A DNA stretch of 49,124 nt. Source: a virus. Positions 20,347 to 29,104 of this stretch are shown here, piece after piece (positions within the stretch are counted from its first letter, which is position 1; each line of letters starts with the position of its first letter). Position numbers and translations under genes: made by a program. The stretch lies in the IMG/VR virus record IMGVR_UViG_3300033153_011881, positions 1 through 49,124 of that record; one strand, written 5' to 3'. The notes beneath the pieces were generated by a model. It was not told the DNA's origin. It saw nothing but the letters and a program-made list of their open reading frames with translations, and searched no databases.

Positions 20347-23088
20347 CTACGTCGCTGCCAATAAAAACTCCGCCCCGCTCTTATTTGCCCTGACCTGTAC
20401 CTTCTTCAGCAGCTTCCACATAAACGCTTCCATTTCCGGTTCCAGACCGTGGGCGTCTATCTCAATAGTACCCCCACCTGCTTCACTCGATGACTTCATG
20501 ACATAAGCCGCTTGATACAACTGAGTAGCCGCTGCATTAATGTTATCTGCCAGCTGTCTTTGAATATCCATCTGCTGCTGTATCGCCCTTTCTATTTGCA
20601 GTCTGGTGCGTAGATTATCGGCATTTTCCAGAGCGTCAAACAGATCAGGCAGACCTGAAGGGTCAAATATATCCTCTATGGGAATAGGCTTATCCTTGAA
20701 CTGGGACGTAACCTGGTCGTATATGCCTCCCACACCCTCTCCTATATCCAATCCTATATTAACCGGCCCCATTGACGCAGGACTGAGATACTGCTTTATT
20801 TTATTTCTGGTATCTTCAAGCTCCTTGTCATCAACATCAACCCCGAGATCAATCTTGTTATCCTCGAGTTCCTCATCAATCTGGTCCAGAAAATCTTCTA
20901 TTCCCTCAAAGGCATCGGGATCCATACCCATCGAGTCAATAGAGTCCTGGGTTTCCTGTAAAGTGTCCAGGGCCTCCCTATTATCGATTGTGAGTGTCTT
21001 TATGGCCTCTGCATATTCCCATTCAGCCATCGCGTCATTTACTATAGCTAAGTTACGCTTAAACGGATCTATGTCAGCATCAATGTCTACTTCAGCACCC
21101 TTCAGGCCACCGACTGCGTCACCCAGTTCTATTGTTTCATCCGTGACCCTGCTTAACGCGATTTTTTGAGCGTTCAAAAAAGCCTCATTTTCCTTTAATG
21201 TCTGGCTCGCGCTCTTCTGGGTCCCGGTCCAGTTGAGGAGTTTGTCGGTCCACTCGATCACCGCGGCCGCACCCTTACGCACGGCCGGCACATTATCGTG
21301 TATAATAGTCCCTGCCGCATACCCGGCCGCGGCTGCCAGACCCAGCATCCCGGCCTTGCCGGCGGTAGTCCCGATAACCGCATTAATGGCAGCGGGGATG
21401 CCCTTGATACTGGCCAGCATAGTGGAGGCGGACCCGGAAAACGACAGGAGCGTCTTTCCCGCCGAGACCCCGGCCATGGCATAAAATGCCCCGCTCAGAC
21501 CGGTTAGGCCCGATGTCAGCGGCGTCACCAATCCGGCGACCTTATTTACGGCCTGGCCAAAGCCCAATATCTTGCCCACAAACTCCTGCACATCGGCCCC
21601 GCCCTGGGAGAACTTGTCTATCCCCTCGCTCAGACCCCGGATAAAGGGCTCCCAGGCATCTAATAAACCACTAACGACATTATTCAGGGCTGCGCCCGCA
21701 TCGATAATCTTCTGCATGGCCTGGGCCAGGCCCTCGGGCGTGGTCAGATCCACATCGCCGAACATGGCGTCAAAGAGATCCCCGATTTCATCGAGCACAC
21801 CCTCTAAAGAACCGGTAAATCCGCTCCAATCCACCTGTTTGAGGGCCTCGGGCATGGCCTTGGCGATCCCCTCAAACATGCCGCCGATGTTATCGGCCAT
21901 ATCGCCCACCACATTCAGCAGGTCGTCAAAGGCGCCGGATTCGGCCAGATCCTGCAAGGTGTTTTCAATATCAGTGGCCCCGGCAATGGCCCTTGTGGCC
22001 GAGTCCCTGAACTTGTCTCCAATCACTGTGGCGAGATTGGTAAATCCCACCTTAAACCGTTCTACAGCCACCTCGCCGGCCGCCAATCTATCGGCCACCT
22101 CTTTGGCTGCGGATCCGGCGGAATTCAGCGCGGTCTTTGTGATGTCAGTGGATTTACTGAGATTATCAAAAACCTGGACCATCCTGGCCGACTGTTGTAT
22201 ACCCACCAACTGCTGTGTGACAAAGAGCTTTTGTGTGTCATCAAGGGTCAAAAAGGCCGTTGACACGTCATAGAGGATATCCTTACCCGAGCGGAGATTG
22301 CCGTTTGCGTCTGCCTGGGCCACACCGATGGATGCCAGGGCCTCCCTTACCGGCTTGGAGTCATCCACCAATTTTAACAGCCCGGTCTTCAGGGCTATGG
22401 CCGCCTCATCCCCGGACCGGAATACCTCAATCACAGGGGTGATCACCCCGGCAGTCTCTTCAAATGAAAAATTCATGGCCTTGGCAATGGGCGAGATCCC
22501 GGCCATGCCCCGGCCCAACTGCTCCACGTCCGTGGCGTAATTATTACTGACCTCGTTAAGGATATTTATAAGACGGGCTGCATCGGACGCGGGCGCGTCA
22601 AAGCCCTTTAAGGCCGCAATCAAAACATCGCTGGCCTCGGCCGCCTCTAAGTCCCCGGCAATCACCAGATCCAGGGCGTCCTTTGTCAGAATCATTGCCT
22701 CCTTAACTGTGAAACCGGCCTGCTTGAATGCGGCCGTGCTCTTCAGCACATTGGAGGCGCTCACCCCGTATTCGCTGGACAGCTCAAAGGCATGTTCCCG
22801 GGCGGAATCAAGCAGCTCGATCTCCTCGCCGATGACCTTTTTCAGATCAATAGTGGCCCCTTCAAACTCGATGGATTTGGCATAGGCATAGGCCAGACCC
22901 CCGGCCGCCAATGCCCCTAAGGCCGCCTCGGTCTTGAGTACGCCCGCGGCCACATCGGCCAGGGGCTGTGTCACGCTCTGGGTCTTTGAGGCAAACCGGT
23001 CCAGGGACCCGGTAACGGTCATCATGGTCTTGGACACGTTGTCTGTACCCGAGAATATGATTTCTACTGTTTTTTCAAGATCAGCCAT
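20347..23088 (-). CDS. Tail tape-measure protein (TP901 type)
   Basis: 913 aa. Residues ~60-400 match the TP901-type tape-measure region (ASNVLKSTAAFKQAGFTVKE, LVGIQQSARMVQVFDNLSK). Hydrophobic Gly/Ala-rich segments follow at about 530-600, then a coiled acidic part. The C-terminus carries GLEPEMEAFMWKLLKKVQVR. It sets tail length and helps DNA passage. The gene follows the G/GT chaperone pair, the conserved order. By the usual ratio, 913 aa predicts a tail of roughly 130-140 nm (inference). Confidence 0.9.
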   Translation of the reverse strand: MADLEKTVEIIFSGTDNVSKTMMTVTGSLDRFASKTQSVTQPLADVAAGVLKTEAALGALAAGGLAYAYAKSIEFEGATIDLKKVIGEEIELLDSAREHAFELSSEYGVSASNVLKSTAAFKQAGFTVKEAMILTKDALDLVIAGDLEAAEASDVLIAALKGFDAPASDAARLINILNEVSNNYATDVEQLGRGMAGISPIAKAMNFSFEETAGVITPVIEVFRSGDEAAIALKTGLLKLVDDSKPVREALASIGVAQADANGNLRSGKDILYDVSTAFLTLDDTQKLFVTQQLVGIQQSARMVQVFDNLSKSTDITKTALNSAGSAAKEVADRLAAGEVAVERFKVGFTNLATVIGDKFRDSATRAIAGATDIENTLQDLAESGAFDDLLNVVGDMADNIGGMFEGIAKAMPEALKQVDWSGFTGSLEGVLDEIGDLFDAMFGDVDLTTPEGLAQAMQKIIDAGAALNNVVSGLLDAWEPFIRGLSEGIDKFSQGGADVQEFVGKILGFGQAVNKVAGLVTPLTSGLTGLSGAFYAMAGVSAGKTLLSFSGSASTMLASIKGIPAAINAVIGTTAGKAGMLGLAAAAGYAAGTIIHDNVPAVRKGAAAVIEWTDKLLNWTGTQKSASQTLKENEAFLNAQKIALSRVTDETIELGDAVGGLKGAEVDIDADIDPFKRNLAIVNDAMAEWEYAEAIKTLTIDNREALDTLQETQDSIDSMGMDPDAFEGIEDFLDQIDEELEDNKIDLGVDVDDKELEDTRNKIKQYLSPASMGPVNIGLDIGEGVGGIYDQVTSQFKDKPIPIEDIFDPSGLPDLFDALENADNLRTRLQIERAIQQQMDIQRQLADNINAAATQLYQAAYVMKSSSEAGGGTIEIDAHGLEPEMEAFMWKLLKKVQVRANKSGAEFLLAAT

Positions 23089-23122
23089 GTGTCGCTCCGA
23101 TAGGCGTAAGGCGCAAGGTTTA

Positions 23123-23209
23123 GTTCGTTGCTCGTCATTCGGCTGTTCGTTGTTCGATTATTTTCTTTTCCTCCATTTTTCTTTAACAATCGAATCCCGA
23201 ATTACGAAC
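23123..23209. repeat. Word repeat family A, copy 4
   Basis: Hairpin-forming TTCG words, loop with TTCCTCC insert, ending in CCCGAATTACGAAC. Followed by GC-rich palindromes at 23235-23300. Confidence 0.75.
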
Positions 23210-23234
23210 ATTATCTCCCTCTCTGTGTCCCCTG

Positions 23235-23300
23235 CCCGCAATGCTTCGCAACCTGCCCGCCAGTGCCAGGCGATGGCAGGCGGGCGCGAGGCAGGCGGGT
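23235..23300. repeat. GC-rich nested palindrome (CCTGCCCGCC / GGCGGGC)
   Basis: Inverted repeats such as CCTGCCCGCC...GGCAGGCGGGC; a related palindrome occurs inside family-B copy 2 (25101-25141). Confidence 0.7.
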
Positions 23301-23306
23301 CTGTGG

Positions 23307-23477
23307 CTATTGTTTTGAATCGAAATAATTCGCCCATAGCTGCAGCTCCACGTCGGTCAAAAATCCATAGGGAAAGAGATCCGGGCGGGTCTCATAGAGG
23401 AAGGAATGGTTGATGTGACAGAGGGCCAGGGAGGCCCTCACGCTCATGTCTTGCCAGAGGATGTCGACTTTTTTTTT
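23307..23477 (-). CDS. GT extension of the tail assembly chaperone (via -1 frameshift)
   Basis: In the -1 frame after the A9 run the sequence is open for 54 codons: VDILWQDMSVRASLALCHIN, then a Trp/Tyr-rich end and TAG at 23307-23309. This matches the C-terminal T part of G/GT chaperones. A AAAAAG slip in AAA-AAA-AAG is the classic signal; a GAGGGCC...GGCCCTC stem (23421-23439) lies about 28 nt downstream. The fusion is about 197 aa. Needed in small amounts for tail assembly with the tape measure. Confidence 0.75.
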   Translation of the reverse strand, partial: KKKVDILWQDMSVRASLALCHINHSFLYETRPDLFPYGFLTDVELQLWANYFDSKQ

Positions 23478-23899
23478 GTATCAAAGCCCATACCGGTCAG
23501 GCGGTTGATGGTATTGGTAATGGAATAAAACTCGATCGGATAGACCCGGCAGATCTTTATGGCCAGTTCAATATCGGCGGCGGGCTCAACCGATCCCAGG
23601 ACCAGCATCTCCAACCGCTTGGCAATATCGTCAGGTACATCTTCCCGGGCTCCCACCAGTTTACGTACGGCCTCGGCCTTTTTGGCTGACACGGCCGAGA
23701 CAATCCCCTCTAACACGGCCTCGATGTTCCGGTTCCGCTCGGCAGATGCGTTGGCCACCCCCAACTCCTGGCCGTTCAGACCCCGGACCCGCCACACCGG
23801 CTTTTTATCCTCACCGAAAAAATCCTTCATATCCGGGACCGGCACATCCTCTTCCCGGGCCACAAACTGGGCAGACATAAACTTCTTCACATCAAACAT
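23444..23899 (-). CDS. Tail assembly chaperone (gpG-like)
   Basis: 151 aa. Helical protein with NASAERNRNIEAVLEGIVSA and a C-terminal TKKKSTSSGKT after the slippery run. It lies between the tube gene and the tape measure, the gpG position. The short product ends at 23444 and the longer GT product results from -1 shifting. AGGAG precedes its ATG. Confidence 0.75.
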   Translation of the reverse strand: MFDVKKFMSAQFVAREEDVPVPDMKDFFGEDKKPVWRVRGLNGQELGVANASAERNRNIEAVLEGIVSAVSAKKAEAVRKLVGAREDVPDDIAKRLEMLVLGSVEPAADIELAIKICRVYPIEFYSITNTINRLTGMGFDTKKKSTSSGKT

Positions 23900-23920
23900 T
23901 CGTTACTCCTGTTCTGCTTT

Positions 23921-24025
23921 CATTCGTCATTTGTCACTCGGCTGTTCGTCGTTCGATTGTTTTTTTTAATAATCGAATAACGAACAATCGAGGTAAGCGA
24001 AGACTCCGAACCCTGAATTACGAAC
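23921..24025. repeat. Word repeat family A, copy 5
   Basis: Hairpin arms plus the GAGGTAAGCGAAGACTCCGA insert; located between chaperone and tube genes. Confidence 0.75.
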
Positions 24026-24041
24026 AGTAAATCCCTGCCCC

Positions 24042-25064
24042 TTAACTTGCCGCCCTCTGTGACACTTCCTCGGCGCTGATGGTTGCCCCCGCGGTCAGGT
24101 TATCCCCTGCCGGATATGTGGGCGCGATCCCGAGTTTCCCCTGGCAAATGATATACGGATCCTTAAGCCGGTTCTGCTTGAACTTGAAGAGGAGAATCTC
24201 ATTGGCCAACTTGATCAGGTTGTCGGTTATCCCATCCAGGGGGTAGAAGGTGAACGATCCCTGGCCTAAGCTCGCCGTGCTGGCCCCGATCGTGCCCCCG
24301 TACACCTGTTTCGAACTCACGGAATGAGAGTTCTCGGGCGGGACAAAGTTCTCGGCCCTGGGCAGCTCGGCCCAGATCGGCTCGTAATACTCGGCATAGA
24401 CCTTTTTCCCGGCAGTTGTAGACCCGGCGTCATCAGAATGGATCAGGGGAAGGGCCGAAATAAAGTCAATCCCCGCATATCCAACCACCTGATCGGTCAC
24501 GCGGATCCGCTTCTCATCCCATGTGGGATAATCCCACCGCTCCACGTGGGTCCCAACTACCTGGAAGATCTCATCGGCGGTAACTACTGCTGCAGCAACA
24601 CTGGTGAGTCTCACCTGGGCAATCTCGATGGACCCGGTGGGTATCCACGGAGGCCCGCCGTTGGCACCTCTGGTCGTCGAAAATTCCGTGTGATCGGTCC
24701 CGGCCACAATAGCAACGGATCCGCCAGAATCGATGGTCACGGAATTGATGATATGAGTATCGGTAGTTACACCACGGGTTATGTCCTCATCTGCCGCGGC
24801 CCCCACATCGGTTTCAACCCCGGCCAGATAGCAGATCAGGGCGGCCACATCGATCTTGTCATCGCTCCCTGATACACCCGGGATCACGGCCCCGCCGGTC
24901 ATGAGCCCGTTGGGTCTCACCACAGGGGAATACCCGTCCCGGTTGGACCAGAAATTGGCCGCAGAATTAAAGGTAATATGGTCCCCGTCATCGGTCAGGG
25001 CAACCATGGCCGTCGGATCCTGCCCGGCCTCGTAATAAAATATTGCATTTTCTGCTGTTGGCAT
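24042..25064 (-). CDS. Major tail tube protein (gpV-like)
   Basis: 340 aa from ATG 25064, which follows GGAGGTAGACAA. It is a beta-rich protein with extra Ig-like sequences (VTIDSGGSVAIVAGTDHTE) in the N-terminal half. Position between the U-like protein and the G chaperone is that of the tail tube. Larger than lambda gpV (246 aa), so it probably has an added decoration domain. Family call rests on synteny and general features. Confidence 0.65.
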   Translation of the reverse strand: MPTAENAIFYYEAGQDPTAMVALTDDGDHITFNSAANFWSNRDGYSPVVRPNGLMTGGAVIPGVSGSDDKIDVAALICYLAGVETDVGAAADEDITRGVTTDTHIINSVTIDSGGSVAIVAGTDHTEFSTTRGANGGPPWIPTGSIEIAQVRLTSVAAAVVTADEIFQVVGTHVERWDYPTWDEKRIRVTDQVVGYAGIDFISALPLIHSDDAGSTTAGKKVYAEYYEPIWAELPRAENFVPPENSHSVSSKQVYGGTIGASTASLGQGSFTFYPLDGITDNLIKLANEILLFKFKQNRLKDPYIICQGKLGIAPTYPAGDNLTAGATISAEEVSQRAAS

Positions 25065-25078
25065 TTGTCTACCTCCGT

Positions 25079-25157
25079 TTCTGGATACTGGATACTGGAT
25101 ACTGCCTGCCCGCAACGCTCTCGCTTGCGCGGCGGGCGGGGATCCTGGATACAGCTC
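25079..25157. repeat. Word repeat family B, copy 2, with GC palindrome
   Basis: CTGGATACTGGATA words interrupted by a TGCCTGCCCGCAACG...GCGCGGCGGGCGGGG palindrome (25101-25141). Confidence 0.75.
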
Positions 25158-25161
25158 CCAT

Positions 25162-25338
25162 TCAAGATTCGATGTTCGATGTTGGATGTTGGACGTTTAT
25201 CTTTTCCAACAGTTTCTCCCCATCCTCCTGGGTCAGCTCCTTATCCACATGCCAGCCCTCGGGCTTCACCTCCCGCAGATACATATTGACCACATGGGCC
25301 AGCTTTCTCCCGTATCTCTCAATTGGTGTATTTTCCAT
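25162..25338 (-). CDS. Small protein with repeat-derived C-terminus
   Basis: 58 aa from ATG 25338 (AGGGAGGAG upstream). The body (YGRKLAHVVNMYLREVKPEG) is helical. The last ~10 residues (NVQHPTSNIES) are encoded by a family-F word repeat, so the original stop was probably lost to a repeat. Small tail-region protein of unknown function. Confidence 0.55.
   Translation of the reverse strand: MENTPIERYGRKLAHVVNMYLREVKPEGWHVDKELTQEDGEKLLEKINVQHPTSNIES
25163..25200. repeat. Word repeat family F (GATGTTCGATGTTGGA), copy 1
   Basis: Tandem GATGTTSGA words that read through into the 58-aa gene's C-terminus. Other copies at 33991-34022 and 45308-45345. Confidence 0.7.
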
Positions 25339-25349
25339 TTGTTCTCCTC

Positions 25350-25462
25350 CCTTCGTCACTCGTCATTCGGCTGCTCGTCAATCGATTACTGTTTTTCTTT
25401 TTTTTAATAATCGAATAGCGAATAATCGAGGTAAGCGAAGACTCCGATGACGAGTGACGAAC
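25350..25462. repeat. Word repeat family A, copy 6
   Basis: Full hairpin with the GTAAGCGAAGACTCCGA insert and a CGAGTGACGAAC end. Confidence 0.75.
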
Positions 25463-25480
25463 ATCATACTTACACCTTCG

Positions 25481-26188
25481 TTATTGGTGATACGGATCCC
25501 CGCTCAACGTCCGATACTTGATATTCCAGTTTGTCACCACGCCGGTGGCTTCATCTGCCCCTTCCGGGTACTCATCGATCCCTCCGCCCGCGTACTCTAT
25601 AGCCTCGGCAAATCCGCCGGCGGTTCCGTCCACCGGATCCGTGCCGGTAGGTGCTCCGGCAATGGTGGCAACATTCAGATCGGTCCCCACATCGAGATTC
25701 TCGGCCTGGAATGTCCCGGTCACCCTTCTCAGGGTCAGGGTCCCGGCCGCGTCGCCGCCGGCCCATGTACCCGTCGCAACACTCACGCCGGTCACATAAC
25801 CGGTGGCTCCACCCGTGGCGCCCTCGATGGTATCCCCCACCTCGATCTCGTAGGTCCCGCCCGAGGTAAAAGAGAGAGACCACACGATCCCCACCATTGC
25901 CTCTATCAGATCACCCAACAGCAGTTCCGCCACAACAGACGGATTGACATCCGCATGCAGCTTGAGCCCTTCCACCTGCAGCGGCATCATATGCAGCCCG
26001 GCCCCGTAGTCGTACTTCATATCCTCGGTCTTGGGCCACACCACTACCCCTGGCAGTTCAGGCGGATCCAGCTTTTTCTGTACCCGTTTCACCAATGCTC
26101 CGGCCTCGGTGTTATACCCGTTGGCCGTGCGGATAATGGCTAATTTACTGATAACCGCTAAGATGATCTGTTCTCGTATGGTTTCCAT
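25481..26188 (-). CDS. Tail completion protein (U position) with inserted beta domain
   Basis: 235 aa. The N-terminal ~105 residues are helical/beta like tail terminator proteins; residues ~110-190 form an inserted domain with FTSGGTYEIEVGD, GTWAGGDAAGTLTLR and GTFQAENLD, closely related to a domain in the decoration protein (29104-29976). Position between Z-like and tube genes supports the U-like role. ATG 26188 with AAGGA. Confidence 0.6.
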   Translation of the reverse strand: METIREQIILAVISKLAIIRTANGYNTEAGALVKRVQKKLDPPELPGVVVWPKTEDMKYDYGAGLHMMPLQVEGLKLHADVNPSVVAELLLGDLIEAMVGIVWSLSFTSGGTYEIEVGDTIEGATGGATGYVTGVSVATGTWAGGDAAGTLTLRRVTGTFQAENLDVGTDLNVATIAGAPTGTDPVDGTAGGFAEAIEYAGGGIDEYPEGADEATGVVTNWNIKYRTLSGDPYHQ

Positions 26189-26192
26189 TTTT

Positions 26193-26287
26193 CCTTCGTC
26201 ACTCGTCAATCGCTATTCGGCTGTTCGTCAATCGATTATTTTCTTTTAACAATCAAATAACGAACAATCGAATCCCGAATTACGAAC
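26193..26287. repeat. Word repeat family A, copy 7
   Basis: Full hairpin element in the spacer upstream of the 235-aa gene; ends CCCGAATTACGAAC. Confidence 0.75.
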
Positions 26288-26305
26288 ACCTTCCTCACGA
26301 TTAAT

Positions 26306-26938
26306 TTACCTCAATTTGCTGATCTCATAATTAAGCGCCCGATCCATTTCCTTCTTCAGCCTGGGTCCGGCCAGATCCAGCACCGCCTTGATGGTAGGCG
26401 GGTGACCCAATACGTCGGGCACGGCAAAGCTGAAAAGTTGTTTAATGGGAAGTCTGTATTTATGAGGTAATACACCATACCAAGCATAAGAATCTTGGGA
26501 TTTCCTAAGAGGCTGCCTGACCCCCCCCCACTCAGTACGCACAAAAACTCCCTTGTGGCCGCTCCTCATATCATCAATAAAAGCGTGCTTAATGAGGCTC
26601 CTGGACCCTTTTTTCAACACCTGGACGGTCACGCCCTTTTTTGTCTGACGGGCCTTAAAGTGTATCAGGGGCATCTGTTTTCCCTTGCATCGCACATAGG
26701 CGCTGTCATCTGCGGTCGTCATCTTTTTCACGCTGATGCTCGCACGGATCCTGGTCTTTGTAGGCGTAATAACCTTGCTCACCTCATTGGTAGCATCGGT
26801 CCTCACGCCGGTCAGGGTTTTGTTGACCGCCATCCTGGTGACTTTAGGCACCGCATCGCTCAGTCCATCGAGCAGGCTCCTCACGTCATAAAGATCCTGC
26901 TGATTTACCTCCACCCTCAATGGTTGATTCGCCGCCAT
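26306..26938 (-). CDS. Minor tail protein Z (GPZ)-like
   Basis: 210 aa from ATG 26938. The segment AVNKTLTGVRTDATNEVSKV followed by RIRASISVKK is typical of prophage minor tail protein Z / gpZ, a head-proximal tail completion protein. The C-terminus is basic. Gene order FII, Z, U agrees. A weak AAGG precedes the start. Confidence 0.75.
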   Translation of the reverse strand: MAANQPLRVEVNQQDLYDVRSLLDGLSDAVPKVTRMAVNKTLTGVRTDATNEVSKVITPTKTRIRASISVKKMTTADDSAYVRCKGKQMPLIHFKARQTKKGVTVQVLKKGSRSLIKHAFIDDMRSGHKGVFVRTEWGGVRQPLRKSQDSYAWYGVLPHKYRLPIKQLFSFAVPDVLGHPPTIKAVLDLAGPRLKKEMDRALNYEISKLR

Positions 26939-26952
26939 CCTAACGCCTTTTT

Positions 26953-27038
26953 CCTTCGTCACTCGTCAATCGCTATTCGTTATTCGATTGCTTTTTTTAA
27001 TAATCGAATCACGAACAATCGAATCCCGAATTACGAAC
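26953..27038. repeat. Word repeat family A, copy 8
   Basis: Full hairpin element between FII-like and Z-like genes. Confidence 0.75.
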
Positions 27039-27045
27039 GCCATCG

Positions 27046-27360
27046 CTATGCGCTCTTCACCGCCACCTTCACAAACCGCCCGTCATTCTCCATCACATCC
27101 TTCACCGTGTAATCCGTCCCGCCCACGGTAAAGACCTCATCCCGGTCCGCTTCCTTCCCCACCTCGGCCAACCTGTATTCGATGGAGGTCTCCGATCCCC
27201 AGACCTGGGCATCCAACCCGCCCGGCTGGAAATCGGAGCCTTTCTCCAAGTTGACCTTGCACGAAACCGGATCCCCCACCGCAGGGGTGAAGACGGCGTC
27301 CTTGCCCAGCCGATCAAAGATCCGCTCTTCAGCCTTATCGAATATCTCCTCCGCGGTCAT
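27046..27360 (-). CDS. Head-tail joining protein (gpFII-like)
   Basis: 104 aa, beta-rich, with ETSIEYRLAEVGKEADRDEV and GTDYTVKDV, resembling the FII-type attachment proteins that form the tail-binding site of the head. Position and size agree (lambda FII 117 aa). AGAGG before ATG 27360. Confidence 0.7.
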   Translation of the reverse strand: MTAEEIFDKAEERIFDRLGKDAVFTPAVGDPVSCKVNLEKGSDFQPGGLDAQVWGSETSIEYRLAEVGKEADRDEVFTVGGTDYTVKDVMENDGRFVKVAVKSA

Positions 27361-27431
27361 CCTCTACTTCCTTGTTTTAGGTTGTTTAGGCTGAAGGCTG
27401 AAGGTATTTAGGGCTCTCCTCTTCCGTTGTC

Positions 27432-27509
27432 CTTCGTCACTCGTCAATCGCTATTCGATTACTTTCTTTAACAATCGAATAACGAATAATCGAGTCCCGA
27501 ATTACGAAC
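27432..27509. repeat. Word repeat family A, copy 9
   Basis: Compact full hairpin element between the 113-aa and FII-like genes. Confidence 0.75.
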
Positions 27510-27527
27510 ATCATCCTTACGCCTTCC

Positions 27528-27869
27528 TCACACTCCCGCCCCACTACAAACATAAACGCTGTAAGTCTTATCAGCGTCAAAGCCGGTCGGCGTTACCTTG
27601 ATGGCAGTCGCATATCCCTTGAATTGCAGGATATATTGCGTGCTGTCGGTCATATCTATGGTATGGTCCCCAATATTGCCGAGCGATGCGAAATCCGTGG
27701 CCCCCGGTGTCTTAATGGACACATCGAGAGAGCCGGCCGACGGAGTCGCGCTCACCTCCAATTGAATCTGATGCTCGCGGAACCTGTCGTCGGTACCCAG
27801 GCTGATAGTCTGCGCGCCATCGGCCTGGGATTTGCCCTCAACATTTCCGACGAATATTTCACCTGACAT
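27528..27869 (-). CDS. Small beta-rich head-region protein
   Basis: 113 aa from ATG 27869 (AAGGAGAAGCC upstream). Beta-sandwich-like (ISLGTDDRFREHQIQLEVSA, IDMTDSTQYILQFKG). Lies between the capsid and FII genes, the FI position, but is not FI-like in sequence; probably a decoration or neck component. Confidence 0.55.
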   Translation of the reverse strand: MSGEIFVGNVEGKSQADGAQTISLGTDDRFREHQIQLEVSATPSAGSLDVSIKTPGATDFASLGNIGDHTIDMTDSTQYILQFKGYATAIKVTPTGFDADKTYSVYVCSGAGV

Positions 27870-27882
27870 GGCTTCTCCTTCG

Positions 27883-27958
27883 GATTGTTGACTTATGATT
27901 GATGATTTATGATTGATTTTTCTTTTTTCAATCAACAATCAACAATCAACAATCATCA
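27883..27958. repeat. Word repeat family C (GATTGTTGATT), copy 1
   Basis: GATTGATGATTTATGATTG words face CAATCAACAATCAACAATC words, forming a long hairpin with a TTTTTCTTTTTT loop just after the capsid gene. Confidence 0.8.
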
Positions 27959-27962
27959 ATCC

Positions 27963-28976
27963 CTAGTTCGAACTATGAATCTTCACCAACACACCCGGTC
28001 GATAGCACAGAGGCAGCGGGTTAGACTGCGTATGCAGATCGATACCGCGCCCGAACTTGCGAAGCTCCTGTTTGGCGTACAGCTCGATGCCGAGCGTATT
28101 AGCCGTTTCCACGAAGTCGGCCGGCGCAAAGATGGTCTTAAAGGTATTCATTGTGCCCTCGGGATACGCATGCCCTTCTCCGCTGGCTATAAACCTGCGC
28201 GAGGTCCCGTCCGGATCCGTGGCCACACCCCGGTATTCCTCAAAGATTATGCCACCGAAAATGAAGTTTTTCCGGGGGTCCCCGCCCAACCGGTCTAATG
28301 CGGCCGAGTGATTGGCAAAAACATCCCTCACTTTTGCGTGAGCGATCAGCTTGTCAAAGAACTCCTGGCTTATAAGGGCCCTGACCCCGCTCATAACCTC
28401 ACCCTTGAGATTATCCTCAATATGCCTGGCTACCTCAAAACACTTGGTCTGGATATTTGTGGCAGCCGTGCCGAGAAGAAAATCCACCACTTTCTGGGTG
28501 ATCTCAAACTCAGTATAGAGATTATAGATGGTGGATGCGTCGGCATCGAGAATGACGCCCTTTAAAGCGCCCATCCTCAGATGCTCCAGGGTGATGGCAT
28601 GCTTGGCCCGCATGGTCTCGAGATGATCGTTCATGACCTGGGCCAGGGCCGCCATGTCGGTTTCAGAGCCGAATGCCCTGATCCCTTCATATTCCGCCGG
28701 CAGGATCACGTCGTCATGGGGAATATGCGGGACGGTCAGGCTCCGCACCTTACGCTTGGCCCTGTTGCCCGTTGTGCCCGGGCTTCCCGGCGGCTGGGTG
28801 GGCAAAAGATTGAGCACGCCATGTTTCTCTTCAACCACCACAGCCCGGGTGCGCACGCCCTTTCCCGGCATAAGGTTTAGTTCTCTGACCCTGCCGTAAG
28901 TATTGGGCAGGATATTGATGGAGTCGGTAAGAGACACCACATTAAAGGCATCGATCTCAAAAGGATTTAGTAACAT
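27963..28976 (-). CDS. Major capsid protein (lambda gpE / HK97-fold type)
   Basis: 337 aa, close to lambda gpE (341 aa). Features of the family: NPFEIDAFNVVSLTDSIN N-terminus, RSLTVPHIPHDDVILPAE, an HLRMGALKGVILDADAS helix region and an FRDY-like YRGVATDPDGTSRRFI loop. GGAGG precedes ATG. Follows protease/scaffold and decoration genes in the lambda order. Confidence 0.9.
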   Translation of the reverse strand: MLLNPFEIDAFNVVSLTDSINILPNTYGRVRELNLMPGKGVRTRAVVVEEKHGVLNLLPTQPPGSPGTTGNRAKRKVRSLTVPHIPHDDVILPAEYEGIRAFGSETDMAALAQVMNDHLETMRAKHAITLEHLRMGALKGVILDADASTIYNLYTEFEITQKVVDFLLGTAATNIQTKCFEVARHIEDNLKGEVMSGVRALISQEFFDKLIAHAKVRDVFANHSAALDRLGGDPRKNFIFGGIIFEEYRGVATDPDGTSRRFIASGEGHAYPEGTMNTFKTIFAPADFVETANTLGIELYAKQELRKFGRGIDLHTQSNPLPLCYRPGVLVKIHSSN

Positions 28977-28992
28977 TGTAGGACCTCCTTGT

Positions 28993-29104
28993 CTGGATAC
29001 TGGTTTCTGGTTCCTGGTTCCTGGTTCCTGGATATCCCGCCTTAGCGGGAGATACTGGTTTCTGGTTTTATCCAGTATCCAGTATCAAGCATCCAGCATC
29101 CAGT
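28993..29104. repeat. Word repeat family B, copy 3
   Basis: CTGGTTTCTGGTTCCTGG words face TCCAGTATCCAGTATCAAG words across a CCCGCCTTAGCGGG hairpin, in the spacer between decoration and capsid genes. Confidence 0.75.
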
